A stretch of 64,000 bases of DNA from Schistosoma haematobium (Eukaryota > Platyhelminthes > Trematoda > Strigeidida > Schistosomatidae), in NCBI RefSeq assembly GCF_000699445.3, contig NC_067198.1, forward strand, positions 25,121,536 through 25,185,535. The letters are read 5' to 3'. The notes below the pieces were generated by a model, which made no database searches, was not told where the DNA came from, and saw only the letters and a program-made list of their open reading frames with translations. Position 1 is the stretch's first letter. Each line of letters starts with the position of its first letter. Below, piece by piece: positions 11,901 to 22,500 of the stretch. The position numbers and the translations under genes are program-made.

Positions 11901-14413
11901 TTTAACAAATAGTCTAACTCATCTGATAGCTGTTTCTTAGAAGGGAAATTACTTATCAAAAGCAACAAGGCGAGATAATTATCGGTTTACAAAAAAAGAA
12001 ATGAAGACTTACAGGAAATTGAAAATTAGGAAGAAATGTCCACGCAACACCCCATCGCATTATACGACCTTGGCACATTTCATATACAGATATTTGAGTT
12101 ATCTTAAATTTGTGTAATATTCGACGAACTGAAGAAACACTTGATTTTTTACCCAGCATAACTGTGAACACACTATAATTCAAATGAAAAACGAATATAA
12201 TTAAAATTTTAGAGCAGAAATCTATGAGCGAAAGAAAAAGGTGCGGTCAGTGGATAAAGAGATGAAGTAAAACGTGTGAATCCAATATTTAAAATAACCC
12301 ATTGTGTCATTGAATAAAAATAAACACAATCCAGTGAAGAAAATTTTCCTTTCGACGAAATCATTTACTTAAGCTATATATATATACCTTTTATTCATAA
12401 GGTTTAACTTATTTGGACGCTAATGATTTTCTAGTGTTTACGTATAAAAGATCAAATTAAAAACAGCTTTGACTGAAAGATGGATGGTTAAAAAGTCAAA
12501 AAATACCTAAGTTTTATTTATAAATGTACAGGTTTTATGAAGATTCTGTTCATCGTGGGTCGAAAACATCTGGAAGAAAATATCCACACATCTGACTAAT
12601 GTACTTCGTGAAGGTTTTGTGAACCGTAAATTAAAAGTTGTACGGTTAATAGGTGATTTTAGAATAACACGCTGCTTACTAAGATTTTGCAGATACACAA
12701 AAGATAGATGACAAATATATTATCAATCCCAAAACAATAGTTAATCAGATGAAATGTATTTTAATTGAAACACGTCTACACAATGCTACTCAAATAATGG
12801 AACATTTTGATTTCCTTAGTGATTAGTATAAATACAAGTTCATGATAACGTTGAATGGTATGACAAAATCAAATATAAATCTCACTACATCTAATTACAT
12901 GGCAAACAAGACTATTTTCACACTGAAAGTATACATACCCCACTCGAGTTGAATAACGAATACTATCACGGATTAAACGCATACAAAAGTACACTTCACC
13001 ACCGACTGTTTGACTTTCATGCCTAGCAGCAGATGATATAGTTTTAGGTGGTGGCCTTTTAAGAGATCGACAGGTAGTAGATCCAACAGCATCTGATGTG
13101 TCACAGAAAAATGGAGGATTCGCCATTACAGCATCCAAATAAGTCGTATTTTGTTTATCACCAAAAACAACATCCAACGATGAGGTATTCTCAGTTATAT
13201 GAAATACTACAAGGAAATCAGGGTGATTTAGATAAACAATTACTGAAAACTAACATTAAAATATCAAAAAATACACCAAAATGTTTTAAGGAAAACTAAA
13301 GAAAACTGCAAAAATCAGAGGTAACTTGCTTCACACCACTAACGAACGGAAAGTGAGTGCTTATCTCATCTAACCAATCTATATGCTTGATAACCATAAA
13401 CGAAAATAGATATATAACAGACCTACGTAACCACCAAATGTAACAGCGATAATGAGATGCTTTACGGAGTACTTTACGAACATCATTCAGTGATATGTGA
13501 GGTCGAAAAGCCTATATTGGCCAACCATGATATTGTACTAAAGGCCAATATTTTGACAAAAGTAATGAACTATTCAGTTTATTGAAAAGGTTAAAACTCC
13601 TTGAGGACCTGGTTCCTGTCTCGGAGATAAACGTTTACCAAATGGTTATTCACATTTGGAGAACTATCAAGAACTAGTCACTAAAAAACCAAGTATTTAT
13701 TGCACCATCCATCAAACTTCTAACATTTTAGAATGTATCTCTACAGATAATGTGGTTGATAACTGAATGGCAAAATTTCCGTGCTCATATTGTCTGACTT
13801 TGTTGCGTAAACTTCTGATTTTCAATGGCCCAATCAGATTTTTTACTTCACGAAGATATACAACAATAGGCTAATAGTAACGCACCTAACCAAGCGATAT
13901 CCAACTTACATTTGATACTTTTGTTCAGATCGTTTTTCTCAACATTTTCTTTGGCCAAACGAAAGTTTCTGGTATCACTTTCTGTGCCGAAAAATTGCCA
14001 TGAATTTTTCTTCGAACCTAACAAAGGATAAATACAAGATGCACCAACGCCGATATCCAAGATGCTTACAGGTTCGGAAAATCTTTGAAGATCTAATGTC
14101 TAGATAATTAACAAACAATCGATTACTTACTCTTCAGTAGGTCCTCTAACCATAAGATATAGTTCAAACGCAGCGGAACTGTTGGTATCAAACGATCGCC
14201 TGGAAAGTCTACGTTTAAACCAAAGTCATTCATCAACAACGCTTTGGACAAAGCAGACAAGTGAGATGGTATTCTAAAGTCAAGAACAACCCGGCCACAT
14301 TCATCTTTTATCGCCACTGCATCGAAGAAATCGAACTTTGCAGCCAATTCTTTGAAATTCGGCTTTTTCTGTTTGTAAATATTTCGTTGGTGCATATATT
14401 TATTTAAAGCCAT
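5123..14413 (-). CDS. METTL16: METTL16, RNA N6-adenosine methyltransferase (six exons, whole gene span)
   Basis: The family transfers a methyl group from S-adenosylmethionine to adenosine in U6 snRNA and in MAT2A 3'-UTR hairpins, linking splicing and SAM supply; it acts mainly in the nucleus. Six exons join in phase (283, 183, 268, 160, 138 and 813 bases) to 614 aa; the human protein has 562. In order: an N-terminal RNA-binding segment with MHQRN at 7-11 and LIPTVPLRLNYILW near 80; the SAM-binding loop DIGVGAS at 107-113; the catalytic NPPFF at 185-189; MLGKK and RWGVAW at the end of the Rossmann domain; and a C-terminal region (about 300-614) like the human vertebrate-conserved region. Introns are 38, 703, 766, 1,947 and 3,991 bases, lengthening toward the 3' end as is usual in schistosomes. 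No frame break was seen. The family call is firm; the boundaries are read by eye. Confidence 0.93.
6540..7215 (-). pseudogene. RTE-like LINE, 3' end of the ORF (degenerate)
   Basis: Read on the minus strand, a peptide around RLTHLGNLICTDGLVSDEV leads to KGRVYCPAVRFILLSGYESW, and farther on to QWLETLNDMAQNR near 6,560-6,620. This block order is typical of the region after the reverse transcriptase domain in schistosome and other animal RTE-type elements. Several frameshifts and stops break it. It lies in METTL16 intron 5 in the same direction as the gene. It is probably the 3' part of the element whose endonuclease lies at 7,696-9,050, but the middle is missing. Confidence 0.65.
7217..7695 (+). 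pseudogene. SR2-like reverse transcriptase fragment (degenerate)
   Basis: The plus strand reads FLDYEKSFDSVDRRTL, then after a frameshift GVPEEIVNIIRNSYDGL, GGQLTDASQVTTGVRQ, LLVVDWTMKT and DLDFTYDLDLLLHS, ending NPITLDG. These are the A-to-D motifs of the SR2/RTE reverse transcriptase. The catalytic FADD box reads FTYD, so the first aspartate is gone. Stops interrupt the last 50 bases. Both ends abut minus-strand element pieces. Confidence 0.75.
7696..9050 (-). pseudogene. APE-type endonuclease half of a CFDP2-like / RTE LINE (broken)
   Basis: On the minus strand the first frame has LAAFNVRTLMQVGQQ, DVCCLSETRIQDSG, VISAYVPTDC and VVLAGDLNAQVGCLG, the classic endonuclease/exonuclease/phosphatase motifs of non-LTR elements. 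It ends near 8,328 at RRSDNGDRLL. A second frame then continues with DHNLFLASTNFRH, AWTQIDHIAIS and DSDHALVCANL, the end of the domain, then EAWWSERANELKAAA. One lost base plus a CAA-to-TAA-type stop near 8,330 explain the break. It stops at 7,696, where plus-strand reverse transcriptase sequence begins. Confidence 0.8.
9195..9590 (-). repeat. 0.5-kb retroposon family, diverged copy (intron 5)
   Basis: Same family as 11,262-11,778 and 15,683-16,192. It begins (minus strand) with TGCCCTGGTATGGCC and runs through the GTGCACATGGGCTCCAG and GCTACCATGTGACTGCATC blocks. It lacks the 3' tail. Its 5' end coincides with that of the other two copies, so the family has a fixed 5' boundary. It directly abuts the SR2-like fragment at 9,591. 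Confidence 0.7.
9591..9880 (+). pseudogene. SR2-like LINE, C-terminal ORF remnant
   Basis: The plus strand encodes [15 protein letters not shown], then ISWSDTISN-like and LLSKRTNQLPAEEEIRKRRW-like runs in shifting frames, the region after the reverse transcriptase in SR2-like elements. The same region is present in reverse at 46,210-46,700, which supports the call. About 45 residues expected between this and the fragment ending at 7,695 are missing. Confidence 0.7.
9928..10065 (-). CDS. METTL16: METTL16 exon 5 (linker and start of C-terminal domain)
   Basis: The acceptor is TTGCTTTAAG and the donor GGT|GTAAGT; both phases are 0. The peptide RRLRKLERPPLTLQL parallels the human RRKLEKPRKPITF linker, and NTVDALLDWLRYEFKQLG parallels the first helix of the human C-terminal region. 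Without it exons 4 and 6 would still join in frame, so exon skipping would remove 46 aa cleanly. Confidence 0.85.
11262..11778 (-). mobile_element. 0.5-kb retroposon, left arm of inverted pair
   Basis: On the minus strand it runs from TGCCCTGGTACGG to a GGCGCATATATATTTGGTGCC end and an (AAAT)n-like tail at 11,262-11,300. The central 478 bases (11,301-11,778) correspond base for base in length to 15,683-16,160 in the opposite orientation, and the shared 113-codon frame translates identically. A fixed 5' end and a short A/T-rich 3' repeat suggest target-primed retroposition. I do not recognise a polymerase III promoter. It lies in METTL16 intron 4. Confidence 0.75.
12013..12172 (-). CDS. METTL16: METTL16 exon 4 (end of methyltransferase fold)
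   Basis: After an ATTATAG acceptor it encodes VMLGKKSSVSSVRR, then the YEMCQGRIMRWGVAWTF block, equivalent to the human FCQGRTMRWALAWSF segment that closes the Rossmann domain. The donor is GTAAGT in phase 0. Confidence 0.9.
12939..13206 (-). CDS. METTL16: METTL16 exon 3 (catalytic NPPFF)
   Basis: The acceptor is CCTTGTAG and the donor GTATGT. It encodes VMANPPFFC, the Asn-Pro-Pro-Phe catalytic motif that positions the target adenine, followed by RRPPP-like KRPPPKT and a GGEVYFCMRLIRDS block matching the human GGELEFVKRIIHDS region. Phase 1 in and phase 2 out fit exons 2 and 4. Confidence 0.92.
13910..14092 (-). CDS. METTL16: METTL16 exon 2 (SAM-binding loop)
   Basis: The acceptor is ACATTAG. 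The exon carries DIGVGASCIYPLLG, the glycine-rich SAM-binding motif I region, then TESD and AKENVEKNDL as in human METTL16. The donor is GTAAGT in phase 1. An in-frame TAG upstream rules out simple read-through from exon 1. Confidence 0.92.
14093..14130 (-). other. METTL16: 38-base micro-intron of METTL16
   Basis: GTAAGT at the 5' end and ATTAG at the 3' end bound only 38 bases, with in-frame stops. Removing it restores the frame between the two conserved parts of METTL16. Very short 5' introns are a known feature of schistosome genes. Confidence 0.85.
14131..14413 (-). CDS. METTL16: METTL16 exon 1 (aa 1-94)
   Basis: It starts at the ATG giving MALNKYMHQRN, very close to the N terminus of animal METTL16, including the basic residues Lys5 and Arg10. 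The segment RLIPTVPLRLNYILWLED is nearly the same as the human sequence and lies before the SAM domain. The donor is GTAAGT, leaving one base of the next codon. Confidence 0.92.
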
Positions 14414-15660
14414 GAGGTGATTATACGAAATATCTAGAGCAAGAGAGATAGTAAAAAATTACGCGATATCAAAAAGTAATGCTCGGAATATCACCAATTT
14501 TAATAAATTGACTAACTGATGTTGCTAAAACCTGTGGAAATATAGAAACGAAAGATACACATGGAATAAGCGTAAATTCTTGATATTCGACTAGCTGAAC
14601 AATATCATATTCACTACTTAAAACCACTTCGAACAAGAGCCACAGTGACTGTCAGTTAGGCAAGGTATTTCTACTGCACTTCCGTTATTTATTTTAAATA
14701 AAATCTGAAAAGGATACACATTTGGAAATATGTTTGGATTTAAAGACAAACTAGTATTTTGAATTATCTTCAATTCGACTAAACTTTGGATATCTTTAGA
14801 TGGAACCCATTAAACGATTACGTCTTTCTTCGCTAAACAGTTATGGAATAACAACAAAATAGTCTACCACGGATAGCGATTATATAAGCAATGGCCAGCC
14901 ATAAGCAACGTAGAATCTGGAACGGGAACATCGGTGCAAGTTTCCACGCCTTATCAGTACACAGAGATAAAACCATCAAATTAAATCCCAGAGTAGATGT
15001 AGTTACAGTACTAGCAGTGGCTGGAAACATTAGATAGACGATACGATACGAGAAAATATGGACTAGTGGATTAAAAATAAAAAGATCGAAAACGTAGTGG
15101 CAACGCCAGACAGTAAAGAATTGCGCGCGAAGGGGATTAGGAACGCAGTCTATGAAATTAATGTTGAATAAGCAGGTGAACAATTTATTCGCAGATTGGG
15201 TTGCTACGATGATAAGTACAACACTCCGGAAAAAAAGTTGATTGGCTTTTAGTCATTCGTTCTAACAAAAAGTTAAGGACAGTTATTATAAACCTTCCAA
15301 ATTTTGGAAGAATTGAGTACGCTGTAACCAGAAGTGATATCAAGGGATTAATGTTAATGCATTAATTACAAGATTGTTTAGGGAATATCATTTAAGAATA
15401 CTTAGACGGACTCTACTTTTAGTTTCTAAACTCTGAGTGTTACTAATTACATCACAATTGTTTATATTCATGTTTTCACTTATTCCTTTTCTTGTTGGGT
15501 GGAAACTCAAGTAAATACATTTACTCCAGAGCATATTGCTTGTGTATATGCTTTGTAACACACAAATTACTAGCTTATGATTAATTTAGTACGCAGACGT
15601 CTTCGCGTGTCCAAAGAGTAGACAATAAGTTGGTGCCAAAACTTTTAAGCTTCCCACATA
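14414..15660. other. Upstream region of METTL16
   Basis: It should hold the METTL16 promoter and 5' UTR. No TATA or initiator element can be assigned with confidence. A minus-strand frame of 116 codons at 14,833-15,183 shows no recognised motif. Confidence 0.4.
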
Positions 15661-15682
15661 AGCATGCTTAATGCTTCAGCAA

Positions 15683-16192
15683 TGCCCTGGTACGGCCGAG
15701 AGTGGGGAGAGTCAGCTCTACCTCACGAAATGCTCTCATATGGCCACGTGCATACAACCACTGCCAAGGAAGTCCTACTCACTGCCTTCTCATGGCGGGG
15801 ATGCTTTTTTTACGAAATTGAGAGGACGAAAAGCGAATGTCCGGTGCTTAAACCGGCTTGGTGGACACGGAGGATCCACCTAGGGGAGTTGGAAGACCCT
15901 GATTCCAAACCAATGGTGCACATGGGCTCCAGAATCCTGAAGGAACAAATGGCGTATGAATCAATTGTTGGTCACCGGCTACCATGTGACTGCATCTCCT
16001 TACGATGCTCCACTGCCTTGTGAATTAGACCTTTAGATCGAAGGCTCCGGGTGTGGCCCTCTAAGGAAACCACCTGTTTCTGTCTGGGCATCCGGGTAGT
16101 ATCCCAGCTCTCACACAAATCGAATGACTTATGTGGCGCATATATATTTGGTACCTCCTTATACAAAAATCTATGTGTTTAAATAAATAAAT
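15683..16192 (+). mobile_element. 0.5-kb retroposon, right arm of inverted pair
   Basis: Same family as 11,262-11,778, in plus orientation. It starts at TGCCCTGGTACGG and ends in TTTAAATAAATAAATGG. It contains an open frame to 16,023 which is identical in the other copy; that fits recent shared origin and is not by itself proof of a protein. It lies about 1.3 kb upstream of the METTL16 start codon. Confidence 0.75.
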
Positions 16193-16284
16193 GGAACCAT
16201 GCAGCAATCATGATTACTGCATGATGGTTCTTCTTTTCTTTTATGCTCCTTCCCTTCGTTTTTTCTCTTATTCTCGTTGTTTTG

Positions 16285-16348
16285 TGTGGCGCATGTATAT
16301 TTGGTGCCATCTTGTGCCAATATTTGTGTTCAAAAAAATAAATAAATA
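16285..16348 (+). repeat. 3'-end fragment of the 0.5-kb retroposon
   Basis: TGTGTGGCGCATGTATATTT and TTGGTGCC are followed by an AAAATAAATAAATAA tail, repeating the 3' end found at 16,125-16,192. This is a 5'-truncated second insertion next to the right arm. Confidence 0.6.
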
Positions 16349-16349
16349 A

Positions 16350-18445
16350 TCATGATTGCAAAGGCCATTAGGCCTATAACATCGCACTACCATAGAACGT
16401 CGAGCAATTTCCTGCCAGTGTTTAATATTGCAATTGCAATACGAAACATGTATATTCACCCGACAATTATACGTAGAAATATTTCCTAATGTTGATTGCC
16501 TCGGACTGTTTTATCAGTATTCACTTTGAAAGTATGCTTTGTAGTTTTTTTAGGGAAAGCTATGAACATATATATTTAAAAACTGAATCTGATGAGCTGC
16601 AAACCTAATTGTAACTCAGCAATAAACCAACCTTAAGAGCATGTTACCACCAAACCTAAACACTGCGCTGTTTTTATGTTCATTAAATTTTGAAGGGTTT
16701 TGAAAATCATAAAAAAGATGAGGTCTTAATAAAATTCACGCGTATAGTTGCCAATAAATATTTACCATATTAGTGTTTATTCATTCTCACTAATGCAAAA
16801 AGTATGGTCAAGTAATAATAATGTTTATGCACTACATAACTTACGTCGAAAGTCACCATCGAAGATATCTACTTTAAGAGATGGATAAGCCGAAAGCACC
16901 ATAATGTCAGTCGACAAAAGTTTAGAAAAGAAACAAGGTTTTGGAATTGCCTCAACAACCAGACATCAGCGTTACCACTGTTAAAATTTTTTAGCATTCT
17001 GATCAATAGAAAACTATACGGTATTACCTAGAGATAGATTGTTTTTGAGCACCGGTTTGGTGGTTGGCACTAGCATTAATTTCATTCACTTGTTGCATTA
17101 AATTTTTCACGAGTATGAGGAGAAAACCAGTCGAAAAAAAATGTGAATGAATCAATACGTATTATCTAACTGGAATATATATATATATATATGACTGAAC
17201 TTAGTAAAAGCCAACTCCAGATCCGAAAATATCTGACGGTTATACTGTCAATACCTTTGGATATCTGTCTACGGTGTTAACTCACGTCGATATAAAATAA
17301 AATGAAATACAACTTTTGTCTCTTGACAAACGTCATGTGAAAACTGCTGTTATTCTGAAGTAGTTTACTTCTAAGTAATTAGTCGGACGCAGACGTTCCG
17401 AGATTTATCACATGTACAGACATATAAGGTGGATGAAAAATATCCATGTAATATGTACAACTTTTTAATAGGTTATGCATAAGCTTGAAGGCTGTTCGGG
17501 CGACGTCAAAATTGAGTATAAATTCAGTTTGTGACTGTAATTGGAAAAGAAAAGAAAAGTAGGAGTATCATAGGTGGAACATACAAAATTAAAATTAAGT
17601 GAACTTAGTGCATAATATCAATAGATGTATAAGTATTAGTGAAAAAGGAAGAAATAATAATTTACATGAACGTAGGCAGAAAACGAAATACGGTATCAAT
17701 GTATATAATGTCATGGGGCATATTTCAAGTGAATGAATATAAAGATGATGTGAGTGAACGTTGTTAACTTGAAGACCATCCCTATCTCCCAATTTTGGGG
17801 AAATGATCCAAAATGTATCGTTTTAACGCAATATTTCTCCACAATTTTTGACAGATAGCAATGAAAAGCCTGGCGATTCAATAATAAGTAACCAAAAGTT
17901 TCTACTCATGCATTCCATTTCTTCCTGTCAACTTTGCACAGTAAACCCAGTGCCAAAGCAATGTAACTACAATTGCTAACGAGGACCGATCTGTCGCCGT
18001 AAGACTGACGTTTGATAAATGGATATCTTCATTCAAGTTTATTAAGGTGAAAACTTCTCATTAATACATTACTTCTTCCAATTCTTAAAAAATGCTTATG
18101 TGTTTTGAATAAATATATTTATTTGATGTTGAAATTTCCTTCACAGTGTTCGTCGAAACGAAAAAATGTTGCTCTTTAGTAAGCAAACAAATATCATGGC
18201 AATCAACCAACTTTTGAATCTTGAATGTCATGTAAAAGGTTGATGATATTAACGGCATTACAATATTGTGAATATTCGGAATAAAAACTCACAGTTACGG
18301 CTGTCAGTACTTGCAAAGACAGATGAAAATAGGATGGACAAGTAACACTTATCTCAGGATAAATGTTTATCATAAAGTAATATCAAAACAAAAGCCGGTA
18401 TTAAATCAAAGACTTAATGTGCATTTAGTTTACCCTTTCTTTACA
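16350..18445. other. Non-coding AT-rich stretch between the retroposon and the small unknown gene
   Basis: It contains a short (TA)n at 17,176-17,192. No exon or repeat was recognised otherwise. Confidence 0.4.
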
Positions 18446-18912
18446 TCACCATCCACGTTTATTGAGTTTATCTCTTGCATCATGTAAGAAAGCCTGGCTG
18501 GCAACATTCATGGCTTGTGTCGCAACACTAATACACTGCTCTGCAGCTACGGCGATGCCTCCTTCTTCAACGCCAACTGAACTATAATTCTTGTAGTCAG
18601 TGATCGTTAGCTGACACTTCTCAAACTCAGCTCTTAATTTACTCAACCTGCTATAAAAGGTTGATATGGGCCAACTCATCAAATTTAATGTTCTATTGGC
18701 TGTAACCCGTCTTTTATCACATTCATCAAGCTCCATATTACTGTTCTAAAAAGATACAGTTGACTGTAGTGAGATTGAATAAAAGCGTTAATAGAAATTG
18801 TGGACAGTGCAAATAAATCACCTACATGACATGAGATTATTGAAAAAGTAATGTACAATCGACGACTAATTGCCTCGTGCCTTTTTGACCTACAAAGACG
18901 AAACCTCAACAT
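18446..18912 (-). CDS. Small two-exon gene, unknown product (128 aa)
   Basis: Exon 1 (18,826-18,912) starts at ATG and encodes an Arg-rich 29-residue piece, MLRFRLCRSKRHEAISRRL onward. Exon 2 (18,446-18,745) begins after TCTTTTTAG with NSNMELDECDKRR and ends ARDKLNKRGW then TAA. The intron is 80 bases (GTAGGT donor), phase 0. The second half looks helical and alanine-rich (AVAAEQC, ATQAMNVASQAF), with few prolines. The Arg-rich, acid-poor N terminus could be a mitochondrial targeting peptide; that is inference. There is a very faint likeness to the C-terminal helices of Diablo/Smac, too weak for a name. Translation could also begin at the internal Met of exon 2. It is divergent from the kinase gene at 19,381. 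Confidence 0.5.
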
Positions 18913-19380
18913 CGATTATGTATTCATGACCAAAGTTCATGGTAATATTGAAAATAATATTAATTTTAATTACATCTTCAAAGGTTAAAAATGCACTGAT
19001 TTTTAAGAATTTGTCCGGAAAACTGCGCATCATAAATCTTGAGGTTTTCTCCTAAAAGTTTAGAGAACTTTTGGAAAAATCATGGAAATTTGGGGATTGC
19101 TGAAAAACCTACCCAAACTTGGGAGACGATGATGTCATCATAGTTTAACGGTTTTTATTGCAAAACGATTTTCAGTACTAAAAAAGAATGATGTTTAGAG
19201 TGTCAAAATGGGAAATCTCTAACGAAATTCTTCATCTTTTGGGCTTAGCAATTAAAACATTTGTTTTGTTTAAACTGGTTTATTTCTTTCAAGGTCTTTT
19301 GTTTCTTAGCGCAATATTATGAAGTGTCTCGGAGTTTTTCACTAACTACATATTATTCGAGTACCTTTTACTAATTACAT
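18913..19380. promoter_or_regulatory. Shared upstream region of two divergent genes
   Basis: About 470 bases separate the start codons of the unknown gene (minus) and the DYRK-like gene (plus), so a bidirectional promoter is likely. No specific element stands out. This is inferred from the arrangement only. Confidence 0.35.
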
Positions 19381-19563
19381 ATGCCTATACAACTCGACAA
19401 CAAATCTTCTTTCAACCTCGAGCGGTTGGATAGATCCACCATAAGGAACGGTGTTTATCCTACTGGTGAACATCCTGAAGGGATTTCTCCTCTAGAAGCT
19501 GTAAATTTGTATCGTGATTACCTATCGTTGCATGAAAGGAAAGAAATTTTACGCTACGAGAAA
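19381..19563 (+). CDS. First coding exon of a DYRK-family protein kinase (partial gene)
   Basis: Sixty-one codons run from ATG to a clean GTGAGT donor in phase 0. The peptide ends EAVNLYRDYLSLHERKEILR then YEK, the pattern of the DYRK-homology box found just before the kinase domain in class 2 DYRKs (DYRK2/3/4), where human DYRK4 has ALKLFKNQLSPYEQSEILGY. DYRKs autophosphorylate a tyrosine in their activation loop and then phosphorylate Ser/Thr. An in-frame stop and no acceptor precede the ATG, so it is the likely start, giving a short N-terminal region. No exon with the glycine loop, HCDLKPEN or activation-loop motifs was seen farther on, so either the intron is very long or a small exon was missed. 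Confidence 0.65.
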
Positions 19564-22500
19564 GTGAGTTTTTTCTTGATTTGAAAATTAGACATTTTGA
19601 ATCTCAGTTACTTAACGTCTATGTTATAGTTATAAATGCATTTATACGCTTTTATTTAAAAAAATTGAGGTTTTTAAGCCTCCTATGAAATGCCTGTAAA
19701 AGTTAACAATATTATAGCATAAAATACAAACGAACGTAGCGCTATTTGAGTGCATATTTTGTTGCGTCTTCAGCATATGCCTTTCATTCAATATTACATA
19801 TTCTGCTCTAACTAAAATAAAAACGGGTTTGTTCCATCGTTTTATTGCACCATGTTGTAAACGTGCCTACAAAATAAACATGAAAATTCACATCTAAGAT
19901 AATCTTTTATCTATAAAGAATATCTATTTTGATGAATTCTTTCAAATTTAACTTACAAACATATTCATGATCACGGATCGCACTTGATGATGTAAATAAT
20001 TTGATCGTGCTCCTTGCACAGGCAGATTTGACCCTGTGATATTTTAAACAGCGATATCTGAGGTCCTAGAAAACTCGATTTCATGTGTTGTTGAAACTTT
20101 TATTTCGCTAGTTATCTCTCGAGATTTCTACTTATCGAAATTATTTGGGGCATGAATTATTTCTTTTTCTTATTTTTATTACCGTGCTATAATATACTTT
20201 AAAACTTATTGGCGGTGTTTCTGAATTCTAAATATCGTTTAGTGGTTTCAATTGTTATTTTCTACCACGACTAAAATAATCTGGCTTTGAGTGAATGATG
20301 AATACTTATAAAAAAATTCAATTGCTTAGCTCAGTTCGTTACCCTTTGGCTTCTTGTTTTCTTTTATAACCTTTATTTTTAATTGTTCAATTCATGAAAG
20401 AGCACATCAAGCTGGAGAGGCTTTACCTCTTCACAAAAGCCTTCTACATCTATTTTATTTGTGCGTCTAAAGCTATTGCACTTGTAAACTCGGCATGATA
20501 CTTATGACCGATCATCGAATTCTAATTGGATCACATCATTTAACTCAAGTAAAAAATGATTTATGTTTTTGCAGTATCCAACTTTTAACACGAAGTTTTG
20601 TAGCCCGGTTGAACTTAATAGCATCATGTCACTTTTTATCCAATCTCGAAAAATGATTTTTTTTCATTAAAATCAGGATTTTACCGAATGATTATACACA
20701 AAGATATTTCACTCAAAAACGGAAGTACTTAATTTCTATGTACTGGTTTATAAAAAACAAATCAACCAATATAATTAAATTCTATGAATTTGCATGACCT
20801 CAAAAGTTTGACTTATCCTTGAGTAGTGCTTCTGTTCTGTTCATCTGTCGCACAGTCCTTTTGTTACTTAACTAGAGCTAAATAACTTTCTATTTCAAAG
20901 GTTTAGTTTGAGGTGTTCCCAAATGTAATGAACCTATGCTAAAGTACTACTGAAACGTTGCCTTAATTACGCTCATTAAGTTATAAAGTGTTGTCTAGTA
21001 GAAAATTGAACGTAGTATATGACGTTTTGAGTAGTTTACATGCGAATAGCATGAAAAAGTGACATAACGTTTCGTATTGGAACTATTATCAACACATATT
21101 TCATACATATTACATCCTGTGTTAGTTATCCTTTTTATTCCCAGTGTGTTTTTCTAAAGCAGATTAAAATTTTTCAAAGTTTAAGATTAAGCACGTTTTT
21201 AAGGATGGCAAAAGGAGTCTTCTCAACTATTTTTATTAACAAAATCTTAGTTAATTTCGAGTAAATTATTCTTAGATCGGGGTTTTCGATGAAAAAAACG
21301 TTATTTCAAATTTCTGAAAGCAATCATCCGACAGCTGAACTCTTAGCTATCGCTCTATAAGTTCATTTGCATACCATAGTTCCCGTAGTCTAGACAATTG
21401 ATTGGTAATGTCGACGTTTAAGCTTTATGTGTGACACAAAACTTTAAAAACTAGTTATTGGTCATTCACGACTTTCAATTATCTTTATAACTATTCCTGA
21501 TATTGAAAAATAAAAGTTCAGATACGGCTCCAAACACGAACTGCAAGTGAACAAATCCATGAATTAATAAACTAAACTGCCTCATAAAGAAATAAGTTTA
21601 TATTTTAAAATATTATATTTTAGCGTAATGTAATATCAGTAACATGATGACAAAAGCTCAACTATTACAAATAACATTAATAGATATAATCCTTAAAAGA
21701 AAGCAACTCAGATGAGTCATACATTCGAAAATTACACTATATATGCCTTTTTAATCAGCACCTAATTTCACACTTAGATAAAGACTACTTAACGGTATAA
21801 ATATTCACATGCACTGCCTAATTCACATACCATGTTTCTATGCTATCTTTGTGTTTTTTCTAACTAATCAAATTGAACTACGTTATTGGAACTGTAAGTC
21901 ACTTCGTTGGTACATCTAATATGTGAAGTTACCATTAAACTATAGAGAAGTGTTTTGAAGTTAATAATCATCTGATGACATAGAACGTTTTACTTTGTAC
22001 ATCTTAATTTGTATTTAGCTAAAGGTTTTAAGCTTATTAAGAAAAGGACGTTTAACTTTATTTGTCATTGTTTGTGGTGTAAAGTAGTAACTAACCAGCA
22101 CTTCCGACATCGGGACCATTTTGATGCCACGCCATTTTACTACACTTTCTAATAATCTTGTTTTGAAGAAAACTGTATTACAAAGGTGCTACAAATGTTT
22201 GACACAGCTGAACAAAGTAATTCGAACATATATGACACTTCATTATATAAATACATTGGTTTGAGGCAGGCTAGTCCAGATAGATCGTTATGCTTAGGTA
22301 CATTTTATACTTCAACATCAGTGATACTCTTTGCCTTGGAGCATATTCTAGACTTAGATTAAATTCAAAATTTAGATGAAGGGGAGTATGTAAAAAGTTA
22401 CTTCTGTATGATTTAAAGTATTTCAAAAGCATAAAACCTTGAATTGTGTCAGGATCGATTACAAGACTTCCAAAATTATAGAAGTAAACATTTTCATTTC

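Noticed and set aside
14833..15183. 116-codon minus-strand ORF upstream of METTL16
   Set aside because: Hydrophobic, no family resemblance and no splice or poly(A) support; probably chance or an old repeat.
15664..16023. 119-codon ORF in the 0.5-kb retroposon
   Set aside because: It is identical in the other young copy because the copies are recent; older copies do not keep the frame, so no evidence for a protein.
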